From NCBI GenBank assembly GCA_021521415.1, contig JAIQDT010003824.1:62001-126000 (forward strand): 64,000 nt of DNA, given 5' to 3'. The position numbers and the translations under genes are program-made. The stretch comes from Bidens hawaiensis. Taxonomy: Eukaryota > Streptophyta > Magnoliopsida > Asterales > Asteraceae. Of this stretch, positions 10,261 to 20,564 are shown piece by piece. Every line of letters begins with the position of its first letter. Position 1 is the stretch's first letter. The notes below the pieces were generated by a model. That model ran no database searches. It had not been told where the DNA came from and saw nothing but the letters and a program-made list of their open reading frames with translations.

Positions 10261-10719
10261 AAAAGGATGAGGAAAACCTACACGCAGGTCAGATATGGGT
10301 AAAGTTTAGCCATCCTACTAAGTGCAAGTGACGGTCCTACCCGCACAATCACGAAAGAGGAAGCAAAACTTCACACCTATTATCTACCACGTTCAAAGGT
10401 TAACTTATCCTCAAAAAGGATGAGGAAAACCTACACGCAGGTCAGATATGGGTAAAGTTTAGCCATCCTACTAAGTGCAAGTGACGGTCCTACCCGCACA
10501 ATCACGAAAGAGGAAGCAAAACTTCACACCTATTATCTACCACGTTCAAAGGTTAACTTATCCTCAAAAAAGATGAGGAAAACCTACACGCAGGTTAGAC
10601 GCAGGTAAAGTTTAGCCATCCTACTAAGTGCAAGTGACGGTCCTACCCGCACAATCACGAAAGAGGAAGCAAAACTCCAACCTATTATCTACCACGTTCA
10701 AAGGTTAACTTATTCTACA
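10261..10719. repeat. Tandem array B in gypsy element, three units of 153 bp
   Basis: Units start at 10261, 10414 and about 10567 with AAAAGGATGAGGAAAACC. The first two are almost identical, the third slightly diverged. Each contains CACGCAGGTCAGAT and CGGTCCTACCCGCAC. Array A shares shorter motifs (CACGCAGGTCAG, CCGCA), so the two arrays probably have a common origin. No gene is present. Confidence 0.95.
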
Positions 10720-10925
10720 CTTGGAAAATTGCTAATTTAAACTTAAGTATGCAAGTCATATAACGTTTATAAAGCAAGGAATCCAATAAAAGAAACGGTC
10801 TTACCCGCACAAAGATTTATATTTCATAAATATCATTACAAGAATGGCCGGGTAACTACCCGCCTACAAGAAAATAAATCTATACAAGCTAAATCTATCC
10901 TAGCAGTGGGAAGGGATCTTCAGGA

Positions 10926-13896
10926 TCAGGCTTCAGGGCCACTTCCACTTGGACCAGCACCGTCAGTAGAGCGTGGCAGTTCAAGGAAAGCCTTAAGGAT
11001 AGCTAGCCCATCATCAGCAGCAGCAACTTCATTCACCTTCTCCACCACCGGATGCGGGAAGGCGGCGTATTGATTTACTGCTTGGTCGTATACAGCTTCA
11101 GTATCTACATCGAATAAAGGGAAGTTGGAAGGCGGGATGCCTTTCTCAACGAACCCTAGACCAAGCAGGAAGCCGGCCTTTTCCCCATCCTCGTGAGAAG
11201 CGTTGAGGGCTGCGCTCATAGCATCGTCATAAGACGTCTCTGAGAAGACCCGATGCACAACCTACAAAAGAAAATATACAAGTGTCAAACCTTTTCTATT
11301 TACAAAGAAAAGCGTGAAGACATGAAAACATACCTGAGACAACGCTTTTCGAAGAAGCCATTCCTTGGCAGCCAGAGCTTCTTGTAGGGCAGCTTGAGCT
11401 TCGTTACGGGCGCGATCGGCTTCACTCTTGTTGAGGTTGGCAAGCAACACTTCTTTAGCCGCAGCCTCTTCGACGCCCTTTAGCTTACGCTCGGTATGGT
11501 CAAGCACCCCCCTCTGGTCTAGGATTTCTTGAAACTTCTTAGCGTCCTCCATCGCCAAGGCATCATGAGCCTGCTGGAGAGCCTCTAATTTGGCTTTAAG
11601 CTCTTCATTCTCCACGCGTAGAGGCTCAGCAACAGCTTCAGCCTTGGTGGCCCTCTCGGTTGCGTTCCTCGCAGTTTCCTTAGCCAGTCGAAGCTGTTCA
11701 TTAACAGCTTGGGCAGCCTTGGAACGGGCCTCAAGTCGAGCTTGAACTTCAACCTCGAGGGCCTTGAAGGCCTTCTCCTTTTCCGCAGCTAATGCGGAAA
11801 GCCTTTGGTTCTCCTCCCGGACAGCCCGCGCCTGAGCCACTTCTTTAAGGCGAGCTGCTTTTAACTTATCGTTTTCACGACAAAGCAGCTCGACGCGCGG
11901 CTGCATCCGGGCCAGGAGAACCCGAAGCTCATTGGTTAGCCTACCCTCCTGGTAGCTAGCCATGGCTTCCCCCAACGCACCACTGGGAGCAGCGTGACGA
12001 GCCCATTCCACGCACTCCACAGGGGTGCGAAGGGTTGTTCCTCGGCGAATGTTCCATCGTGGAACATACACTTCATTGGAATCCGACACTGCAAAAAACA
12101 TAAAGCAGTTAGGAAAAGATGATAAAAAAAAAAATATATATATATATAAAAAAAGAGCCCTACGCACCTGTAGGGTCAATAACAGGCCGATAGCCGCCGA
12201 ACCCATCACCTGAACCCAAGGGAAATCCATCCAAGAGGTCAGGCAGATGGGAAGGTGGCAGAGATTGGCGAGAAGCCCCATGCGTACCTGATGGATCGAC
12301 CGTCGTTGCCGATGACGGGGGCATGGTAGCAGCCGCCACGGTCGCCGCCGCGGAATCCGCAGCAATAGTAACCGCCGGCTCGGTGAAGGATGCTGTAAAA
12401 ATTGCACTCACAGCCGGCGGTGACGTCATCTCAGCTGGAACAGTCGGCTTAAAGGAGTGAGCAACTGAACCAGCGGAAGCAGGCGCAGGCGCCTGGGTCG
12501 TCGCCTCAGGTAGGCTGACCAAACCTACCGTCATTGGCGGAGAGGTACTCCTCTGCGCTCCACCCTAGAATGCGTCAACATCCACGCCTGCGTAAAGAAG
12601 AAAAGTGTTAATGATATTAAGCTATGAAGTTAAAAGACAAGAAATTTGTACTTACGGGTTTTCTTGAGCCTGAAGGTACGGACGGGCGGGGATGAACCCG
12701 ATGGAGCCGGCCTCTTCACGCCAGTCACCGTCGTCATCCTGGGCTCTTCGGTGACAGTTGTCACAACCTCCGGAATGGTGATCTTATCACCACCGGGATT
12801 CCCCGCCACCTCTTCGCTCTCGGTCTCCGAGTCAGACCGAGGCACCGGATCGGCAGTGGAGGCCACCTTCTCCTTTCCCTTCCCGCCGGCAGCCTTCTTC
12901 TTCCGCACCAACGGAGGACCATCTGCGGATTCCTCATCAGAACATACGATTAGAGGAATTCCAGCAGAGGTTTCAACATTGAGGGGTCGAGGGTTGAAGA
13001 GCGCCTTACCTGGCCGCCTGGCGCTCAGGATCTCATGGCCTTGCGGATAGACCTCCACGAACCGATCCGCAGTTTGTTCGAGGATGGGCAACTCGTTCTC
13101 GTCTAGAGCGCGAGTACCCATCCGAGCGGGACCGTCAGCCTCCCGCGGGTTCAGGAGCGACTGCAAGTCGTTCCCCTCTGAAATAAACAGGAAAAAAGTT
13201 AGAAGAAATTCAGAATCAACAAAAAGAAACAAAGCATACCGTAGGGAACAGAGTTCGAACCGTATTCGAGGACGATCAGAACCTTTTGCGCATCCGCCGC
13301 CTTCCACACCCGGCTCATCCCCAAAACCATTCCGCCTCCTCGTAGTTGGAGGCGTGAAGGCTGGGAAGAGCTTGCCCGTTCTTAAACTTCATGGCAAGGG
13401 GGATGGCACGAGCGGATATGAAGAAGAACTCCCGCTTCCACGCGCGAAGACTGCGCTTGGTCGCGCAAATCTTCAAACCCTTAACCCGGTTTAACAACGT
13501 GTACCACCCCTGGATGCACCTCCAAGTATAGAAGGTCATCAGGCGGTCAACATAGGGCTCAATGCCCAAAATCCGGCACACCCACTCGAAGTGGCGAATT
13601 TTGGCGATCGCCATGGGGTGCAACTCGGTCAAATGAACGCCGTGCCTCTCAAGGACACGGTAAACAAACTTTGTCAATGGGAACCTAAGATTCCCATAGA
13701 CAAAGAATGCAGCATAAACCCCGATCTTGCCTCTGGGGGCATCGTACACCGTCTGGTGGGGTTCAGGAAACTCAGGCTCGAGAGACTCGAGCATGAACTT
13801 CCTGACGACGTACCGATACAGATCGCCAGGTAGAGCACACTGGCACTCGCCAGCAGTACTCTTGTCGTCAGCCGTAGATTCGAGATCACGAGACAT
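10926..13896 (-). pseudogene. Antisense five-exon gene in gypsy element ('putative gypsy type transposon' domain plus coiled coil)
   Basis: Exons on the minus strand: 13896-13240, 13177-12656, 12587-12168, 12088-11334 and 11261-10926. All introns are GT-AG and phases agree across joins (phase 1 at the first three, phase 0 at the last). Exon 1 encodes a domain with VYAAFFVYGNLRFPL, VLERHGVHLTELHP and HFEWVCRILG, which I recognise as the plant 'putative gypsy type transposon' family (Pfam Transposase_28, PF04195). Exon 2 is acidic with KKKAAGGKGKEK. Exon 3 is Ala/Ser/Thr/Pro-rich. Exon 4 is a long Ala/Glu/Lys coiled coil. Exon 5 ends in AGPSGSGPEA. Breaks: a one-base frame loss at about 13316 just after WFWG, and an in-frame TAG at 12565-12567 in exon 3. 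The start was taken at MSRDLES; another in-frame ATG lies 30 bases upstream. Being antisense, its introns are not spliced from the element's sense RNA. Its role is unknown. Confidence 0.8.
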
Positions 13897-14021
13897 CTTG
13901 TAAAAGAAAGAAGAAAACGATTTCAAGGGAATGCTTGCCTGAAAAGGTGAGTATTCGCCGGAAATCGCTTAGAAGATGAAGAGAAGAGTGAAAGTGTGGA
14001 TTACAAAGAACCCTCTCCCCC

Positions 14022-14029
14022 TTTATATA
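14022..14029 (-). promoter_or_regulatory. TATA box of the antisense gene
   Basis: Minus strand reads GTATATAAAGGGGG, about 130 bases upstream of the MSRDLES start codon. The transcribed leader would be C/T-rich (CACTTTCACTCTTCTCTTC), as in plant 5' untranslated regions. This supports transcription of the antisense gene from its own promoter, not from an LTR. Confidence 0.65.
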
Positions 14030-14375
14030 CTAATCGCAATTAATGCGATGAAATTAATGTGGAAGAGAGAGAAAACGAAGGTGCAATGAAACTATGACAC
14101 GTGGCAAAAAGCAAGCTGGCAACAGCTGTTGACAGGACGCGTACCATTAATTTCGCGGCCACGCGCCCGAAAAATCGCGCCCACGCGCCTGAAAAAGCGT
14201 CTGGAATGACCATGTACTGTCACGTCACCATAACTTCCTGCACGTCCTGACACAGTCAGAAGAAACCGTCGCACGACGTTTCAGAGGTTTGGACTGTTCT
14301 TATCTTTCCACCAACTCTTCAAATTTCAAAATTCAAAATTCAAAAAGATTAAAAAGTAAGCGGGAAAATACCCCT

Positions 14376-14667
14376 TACCTTGGCAAACAAGTAACCGTAA
14401 GACGGATGCGGGTACAGTGTTAAGGCAAAACCCTTCACATACCTAGCACCCGCAGGGAATTGAAGCCAAGTATACCTCGGCAACCAAGTAATTATAAGAC
14501 GGCTGCGGGTACAGTGTCAAGGCATAACCCTCCACATACCTAGCACCCGCAGGGAATTGACGCCAGGAATACCTTGGAAGTAAAGTAACCGTAAGACGAG
14601 CGCGGGTACAGTGTTAAGGCAAAACCCTTCACATACCTAGCGCTCCGCTGGGAATTGAAACCAAGAA
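14376..14667. repeat. Tandem array C in gypsy element, three units of 97 bp
   Basis: Units begin at 14376, 14473 and 14570 with TACCT(T/C)GG. Each contains GCGGGTACAGTGT, CACATACCTAGC and GGGAATTGA. The array lies upstream of the antisense promoter and could carry regulatory sites, which is inference. Confidence 0.9.
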
Positions 14668-14740
14668 GGATCTTCTGGGCAATGCTTGCGGAAACGGAAA
14701 TAACATCCCCGCATAGCGGGAACGTCGAGAACTACGTTGT

Positions 14741-14989
14741 TTGAAACTCCAGGATGGAATTGGTGGTTTTAACATAATTGATCACTATGTTCAAAACTAC
14801 CAAAACCTCATGGAGAATCCACACAAGTGGGACTCAACGCTCCTGACTTGCGAGGAGGTTACAGACCTACCCGCATCATACCCAAAGACCAAGCAGGAAA
14901 CCCGGGAATTTCTGCAAGTGACAAGGACTTCCGCGGGGAGAATCCCCATGGAAAACCTTAAAAAACCCTTTTCAAAACCCTTTGCTTAA
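14741..14989 (+). other. Unrecognised 82-codon frame near the gypsy 3' end
   Basis: An open frame lies between array C and the polypurine tract. No domain or motif is recognised. Codon usage is unremarkable and it has no visible promoter of its own. It may be chance, or the remains of the element's 3' region. Confidence 0.15.
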
Positions 14990-15038
14990 GTCCAAAAGTT
15001 CACCTCACTTTATTAAACACTCATGAGAAGAACATTGG

Positions 15039-15050
15039 ACTGGGGGGACT
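15039..15050 (+). promoter_or_regulatory. Gypsy polypurine tract
   Basis: GACTGGGGGGACT abuts the 3' LTR start TGAAGAGG. It would prime plus-strand DNA synthesis. The run is short and interrupted by CT, but its position is right. Confidence 0.65.
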
Positions 15051-16014
15051 TGAAGAGGTAGGTCCCAGCAGAGCCCAGTTGGACCCGTAAGACTCACCTT
15101 GAAGAGGGACGTCTGCGCAGAAACCAATTGGATCCGCAGGACCAACCATGCTCAGAGACGTGACGTCCTTACGCGCAGTACGCAAGCTGTTCCCGCAGGA
15201 AATGCCTCCCAATGGTGAAGGACTCCGCCTGTTCCCGCAGCCTCGGATACAAGCCATCAGGGAAGGCCACCCGCGCAGCAAGGCTACACGCACAAGGCAC
15301 TTAGCTCTCAATCATTCAGTGTCACCTGAAGGAATGAGCAAAGCCGGGAACAATCCCGCACAGTGGCGGGAGGGGGAATACTCCCGCCCAAATAAGCCAG
15401 TCCGTACGATACAGGAAGATCTTCTGTACTGTACCTGACGAGGTATGGGCAAAAGATCTGACTAAAGATACGACAGCTTATTAACAGTATGGCGAGCAGC
15501 ATGCTCCTGCACTGTATGTCACTATTAGCCGTTGCCTACTCACCAACTCTTGTCATACCACGTGCGTAGCCGGCAGTTGGTGGAAAAGGAATAGTATACA
15601 GCAGGCCTGGTCACTATCAGCCGCTGCCTACCCACCAACTACCAGCAGGGCACGTGCGTAGGCTACTGTTGGTTGAACATGAATACTATTGCAGCCGGCC
15701 ACACCTCCTTGGAAACCTACCTTCGGCTATAAATACCACAAATGGTATGATCATCATATCTCGTCATATTATACCTGATATCTGCTCTAGCAATCTCTTA
15801 ATATACATTTATATCTAAAGAGCAATCTAGTCTGATTCTCACGCTGGAGGGTGGTCACAAGGAGGAACCCCCCCTTCTCAGTGACAAGCTCACGGTGTCT
15901 GTTTTGCAGGTTATCAGAAGAACCATCTTCTCTGGGTCTAACCCCTCGTGGGAAACATCTATCTAACCCCCAGGTTACCCGTAATCTGACCGGGGTCCGG
16001 TTAGTGTTTCTTCA
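15051..16014 (+). repeat. Gypsy 3' LTR
   Basis: 964 bases, collinear with 7020-7983. Visible differences include CCGCAAGA versus CCGTAAGA, CATCAAGG versus CATCAGGG, and GTTGTACAG versus GTTGAACAT. It ends TTCTTCA at 16014, followed by the TSD AGATC. Confidence 0.95.
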
Positions 16015-16019
16015 AGATC

Positions 16020-16152
16020 AATCATCTCTCTCAGGTGATCCAATCGGTTTGTATAAAATTCTTGTGTGTTGATTGTGTGAATCAGGGTGTGTAAACTGAT
16101 TCAATATTTGATTGGATCTATATATGTTGTGTTCTTTGTAATCGAGAGAGAT
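16020..16152 (+). repeat. Ty1/copia 5' LTR, right part and leader
   Basis: Continues the LTR split at 7019. It matches 20425-20560 (CTCTCTCAGGTGATCCAATC through CTTTGTAATCGAG). The similarity runs up to the gag start codon, so the LTR/leader border cannot be placed, and no TGGTATCAGAGC primer site is visible. Either the LTR end is degraded or the family uses another primer. Confidence 0.65.
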
Positions 16153-19100
16153 TATGGAGTCTAATGATGGCGGTGAGAGTTCAAGCAATACTTTGATTAG
16201 TAAATTGGATTTTAGTGATCCATTGTTTTTACATGCTAGCGATACTTCTAATTTGTCTATTATTAATGTGAAATTGTTAGGAACATAAAATTACCAAGTA
16301 TGGGCAAATTCGATGTCCCTTGCTTTAGAAGTTAAAAACAAAGTAGGGTTTATAGATGGAACATGTGTCAAACTGATTAATAAACCTGTTTTGGCTAAAC
16401 AGTGGGATAGATGTAACTCAGTGGTGTTGTCATGGATTTTGAATTCTGTTTCTGAAGAGGTGTTTCTAGGTCAAATTTACTCTAAGGTAGCATTTGTTGT
16501 GTGGTCTGAATTAAAAAAGACTTATGATAGGATAGACGGGTCGGTCATTTTTAATCTACATCAAAAAATGAATACATTAACTCAAAGTGGTAGTCCTGTA
16601 TCTGAGTATTATCATAAGCTCAATTCTATGTGGAAAAAGTTTGATGCCTTAGTTAAATTACCTACTTGTACTTGTAATGCTGCAAATGAGTTCTCTTATT
16701 TTAGTCACATCATAAAACTCATGCAGTTCTTAATGGGACTAGATGAGTCTTATCAGCCTGTAAGAACTAATTTGTTAACCAGAGATACTCTACCCACTAT
16801 TAAAACTGCTTATGCCATTATCTCTCGAGAGGAATCTCATAGAGGGAATGGTGGAGTTAATAAGGGGCAAGGATCTGCTTTTGTGTCAAAATTTTCTGAT
16901 AATAAAGAACGTGTTGGAAATAAGAATTCTAGTTTCAAGTGTACCAACTGTAATATGTTGGGACACACTGTTGATAGGTGTTATGAAATCATAGGATATC
17001 CACCTGGTTTTAAAAAGAAACCTGATTTTCAAAAGGGAAAATTTATTGTGAACAATACTAATAATAACTCAAGTAATGCTGTAGTGAATAATTCATCCTC
17101 TGGTGCTTCACCTTTCACCCTTGATCAAATTGTTAAGCTCATGTCATTAATAAGTGAAAAGAATGAATCAGAGGCTGGATGTTCCAATATGGGAGGTATT
17201 TTTCATTGCTCTAATTCATTTAGTTATGGTATTCTTGATTCCTTGTTTATGGCTTCTACTACTAGTTCATCCACTAGCAATTTAGATAGGACTATAGGTT
17301 GGATTATTGACTCAGGTGCAAGTCAGCAAATGTGTATGAGCGATAAAGAGTTAATCAATTGCGTGGATGTTTCTGACTTAAATCTTGAAGTTAAACATCC
17401 TAATGGTACTAAAACTAAGGTTACTAAGATAGGAAATCTTAGACTTTCTGATAAAGTAGTACTACATGATGTTTTGTTCATACCTGGATATTGTGTAAAC
17501 TTGCTATATGTTAATAAATTGGCTAGAGACAGTAGGGTATGTGTTGTATTTGATGAAAATGTGTGCTACATACAGGACTTGAAGGAAAGCCTGTTGTGGG
17601 AGATTGGTAAGGTTGTGGATGGCCTGAATTTTTTTGAGAAAATTAGTAAAGGTATTACTAATTTTAATAGTGTTTTAACTAGTAATGATTCTTTGAATCT
17701 TTGGCACTCTAGGCTTGGTCATCCATCTGATCAGGTTTTATTAGTGCTTAAAGATCAGTTAAAGTTGTCTAAAGGAAGTCTGAATGAACCTTGTGATGTA
17801 TGTCACAAGGCTAAACAAATCAGAGATCCTTTTCCTCTTAGTGATCACAAATCTAACGATATTGGTGATCTTATACACTTAGATGTTTGGGGACCATATA
17901 GGGTGACTAGTAGGGATGGCTATAAATATTTTCGAACTATTGTAGATGATTTATCCCGAGCAGTCTGGGTATATCTTTTGAAAAGTAAAACTGAGGTCCT
18001 GGAAAGTGTTGAAATGTTTGCAAAATTGCTAAAAAAAATCAGTTTAATAAGAATGTGAAAATAATTCGATCTGATAATGGATATGAATTTGTGAATAAAA
18101 ATTTTGAAAGGTTTACTAAAATAAATGGGATAAGTCACCATACATCATGTGTTCATACTCCTAAACAAAATGGCATTGTTGAGAGGAAACATCGTCATCT
18201 TTTAAATGTTGCAAGAGCTTTGCTATTTCAAGGGGGTATTCCTCTGAATATGTGGACTGATTGTGTGTTAACTAGTGTTTATCTTATTAACAGGTTACCT
18301 TCTTCTGTGCTAAATGGTAAATCACCATATGAGTGTGTATACGGTATTAAACCATCTCTTAGTCATTTAAGAAATTTTGGTTGCTTGTGTTTTGTCAAAG
18401 TTGTGGGGCCTGAAAGTCGTGATAAGTTTTCTACTAGATTTGAAAAATGTGTGTTTATTGGATATTCCACGTCTCAAAAAGGCTATAAGGTTTGGAGTAT
18501 TGAAACTAAAAAGGTTTTTGTGTCTAAGGATATAAGATTTTATGAAAATATTTTTCCTTGTAAACAATTAATAAATGAAGAAAATGGTTATGTGTATTCT
18601 AAAGAAGTAAATCATACAAATTTTTTTGACAACTTTGATGAAACACTTCCCAATGATGATTATCATGTCTCAGGATGATGGCACTAGTTTTCAGCCATTA
18701 GAAGGCACTGAATTTTCAATAGATAGAGATAAGAACAGAATTCACTATACTGAAGATGTGTCAAGTGCAACTAATGTGCAGGAAACTAATGTAACTTCCA
18801 ATGATGAGACAACAAGAGACTCTGCCTCTTCTGAGGGAACAAGTGTTCAACTTAGAAGGTCTTCTAGAAATACTACTTTACCAGAAAAATTAAAAGATTT
18901 TATTATAGAGGGTAAGGTTAAATATGGTTTAGAAAAATGTGTGAGCTATGCTAATTTGGATTGTAATAGTTTTGCCTTTGTATCTAAGCTAAATAAAAGT
19001 ATAGAGCCTAGGTCCTATAGGGAAGCTGTGTTAGATGAAAATTAGAGAATAGCTATGAATAATGAGATGGAGGCTCTATGTAGGAATGGCACTTGGGTCT

Positions 19101-20163
19101 TAGCTGATCTTCCCGAAGGAAGAAAAGCTATAGGCTGCAAGTGGATTTATAAAATAAAATATAAAGCTTCTGGTGAAATAGAGAGATATAAGGCTAGGTT
19201 AGTGGCTAAGGGTTATAGCCAAAAAGAAGGAATAGATTTCGATGAAACGTTTTCACCGGTTGTGAAAATGGTTACGGTAAAATGTTTAATAAGCATAGCT
19301 ATAAAAAATGATTGGGATATTTTCCAATTAGATATAAATAATGCTTTCCTATATGGAAATTTGTGTGAAGAAGTTTACATGAAGTTACCTGAGGGTTATT
19401 TTTCAGAAGATGATATGAGAGTGTGTAAACTTGTAAAGTCTCTATACGGGCTAAAACAGGCACCTAGGAATGGAATGAGAGACTAACTAGTGGTCTAATT
19501 GAGTATGGATTTGTACAAAGTTTGTCTGACTACTATCTATTTGTTAAGTCTAATAGTGATGTATTTCTTGTTCTATTAGTCTATGTAGATGACATTGTTA
19601 TCACTGGTAGTGATAATAATGAAATTAACAAAATTAAAAGTTTCTTACAGTCTAAATTTCAAATCAAGGATTTAGGAAAATTAAAGTATTTTTTAGGTAT
19701 AGAAGTCCTTGATTGGAAAGGTGGTATTTGTTTAAACCAAAGGAAATATTGTCTTGAGTTGTTATCTGATTATGGGTTGTTAGGATGCAAACCTGCACCT
19801 ACACCTATTGAAATGAATTTAAGTGTTGTAGATCACTTAAATATGAAAGAAGGGGATTTCTTGTTGAATAATATAGTTGAATATCAAAGGATTGTGGGAA
19901 GGTTAATATATTTAACTCTCACACGACCTGATATTTCGTATGCTGTGCATATTCTTAGTCAATTCATGCATGCTCCTCTTAATTCTCATTTTAATCTTGC
20001 ATTTAGAGTGTTAAAATATTTGAAAGAGTCTCCTGGTAAAAGTATATTTTTTGGTAAAAATGATGATTTTGAGTTGAGAGGGTTTGTAGATTCTGACTGG
20101 GCCAAATGTAAAGTGACAAGAAGGTCTGTCACTGGGTTTAGTATCTTTCTAGGAGGAACTTTT
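16153..20163 (+). pseudogene. Degenerate Ty1/copia gag-pol
   Basis: Copia order is kept: gag, protease, integrase, RT, RNase H. Gag starts at 16153 (MESNDGG) and is stopped by TAA at 16286-16288 just before NYQVW. The zinc knuckle CTNCNMLGHTVDRC (CX2CX4HX4C) is at about 16939-16980. The protease motif IDSGASQ is at about 17305. The integrase HRLGH-type zinc region begins near 17704, with catalytic parts LDVWGP, RSDNGYEF and KQNGIVERKH near 17880, 18064 and 18166. RT has YVDDIVI at 19582. Breaks: frameshifts near 18045, 18672 and 19470, and a TAG at 19043. RNase H stops after VDSDWAKCKVTRRSVTG at about 20160, where the text jumps into the middle of the 3' LTR. The element is dead. Domain order and gag type are copia; the lineage was not determined. 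Confidence 0.92.
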
Positions 20164-20564
20164 TACATCTTATATCTTTCAATTTTTATTGTTACTAATA
20201 TGTTTGTTATTTTACGATATGGGCCGAGATTCTGTACATGGTTTAAACAAAGAGATGTGGGCTACTAGAGGCGTGGGCTTGCTGGGCTGGAATGTGAGCG
20301 GCTTAAAGCCCATCTTTTGCTGTTGGTTATAAAAGAAAGTATCTGGACACATTGGAGAGACATCGCGTTTTTGTATCCATCGTTTCAATTCTGTTAGTTT
20401 GTTTTGAAATCTGTTCAAGATCCATCATCTCTCTCAGGTGATCCAATCGGTTTGTATAAAATTCTTGTGTGTTGATTGTGTGAATCAGGGTGTGTGAACT
20501 GATTCAATTTTTGATTGGATCTATATATGTTGTGTTCTTTGTAATCGAGGGAGATTATGGATCA
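20164..20564 (+). repeat. Ty1/copia 3' LTR, 5'-truncated
   Basis: Matches 6757-7019 plus 16020-16156. It lacks about the first 25 bases of the LTR and is fused directly to the RNase H codons, so a deletion removed the end of pol, the polypurine tract and the LTR start. At 20411-20425 it shows the uninterrupted target site of the gypsy insertion (TTCAAGATCCATCATC). Confidence 0.85.

Larger units (their letters stand above)
7020..16014 (+). mobile_element. Non-autonomous Ty3/gypsy element (gag only) with antisense gene
   Basis: Two 964-bp LTRs (7020-7983 and 15051-16014) start TGAAGAGGTAGG and end TTTCTTCA. The TSD is AGATC at 7015-7019 and 16015-16019. The undisturbed site survives in the other copia LTR near 20416, where the text reads through. 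By eye the LTRs differ at roughly ten positions, so insertion is recent. In order inside: primer site, gag, a stub of the pol C-terminus, two tandem-repeat arrays, an antisense five-exon gene, its promoter, a third array, and a polypurine tract. Protease, RT, RNase H and the integrase catalytic core are absent, so mobility needs enzymes from a relative. Gag type and pol stub suggest the Tat/Retand-like lineage (inference). Confidence 0.9.
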
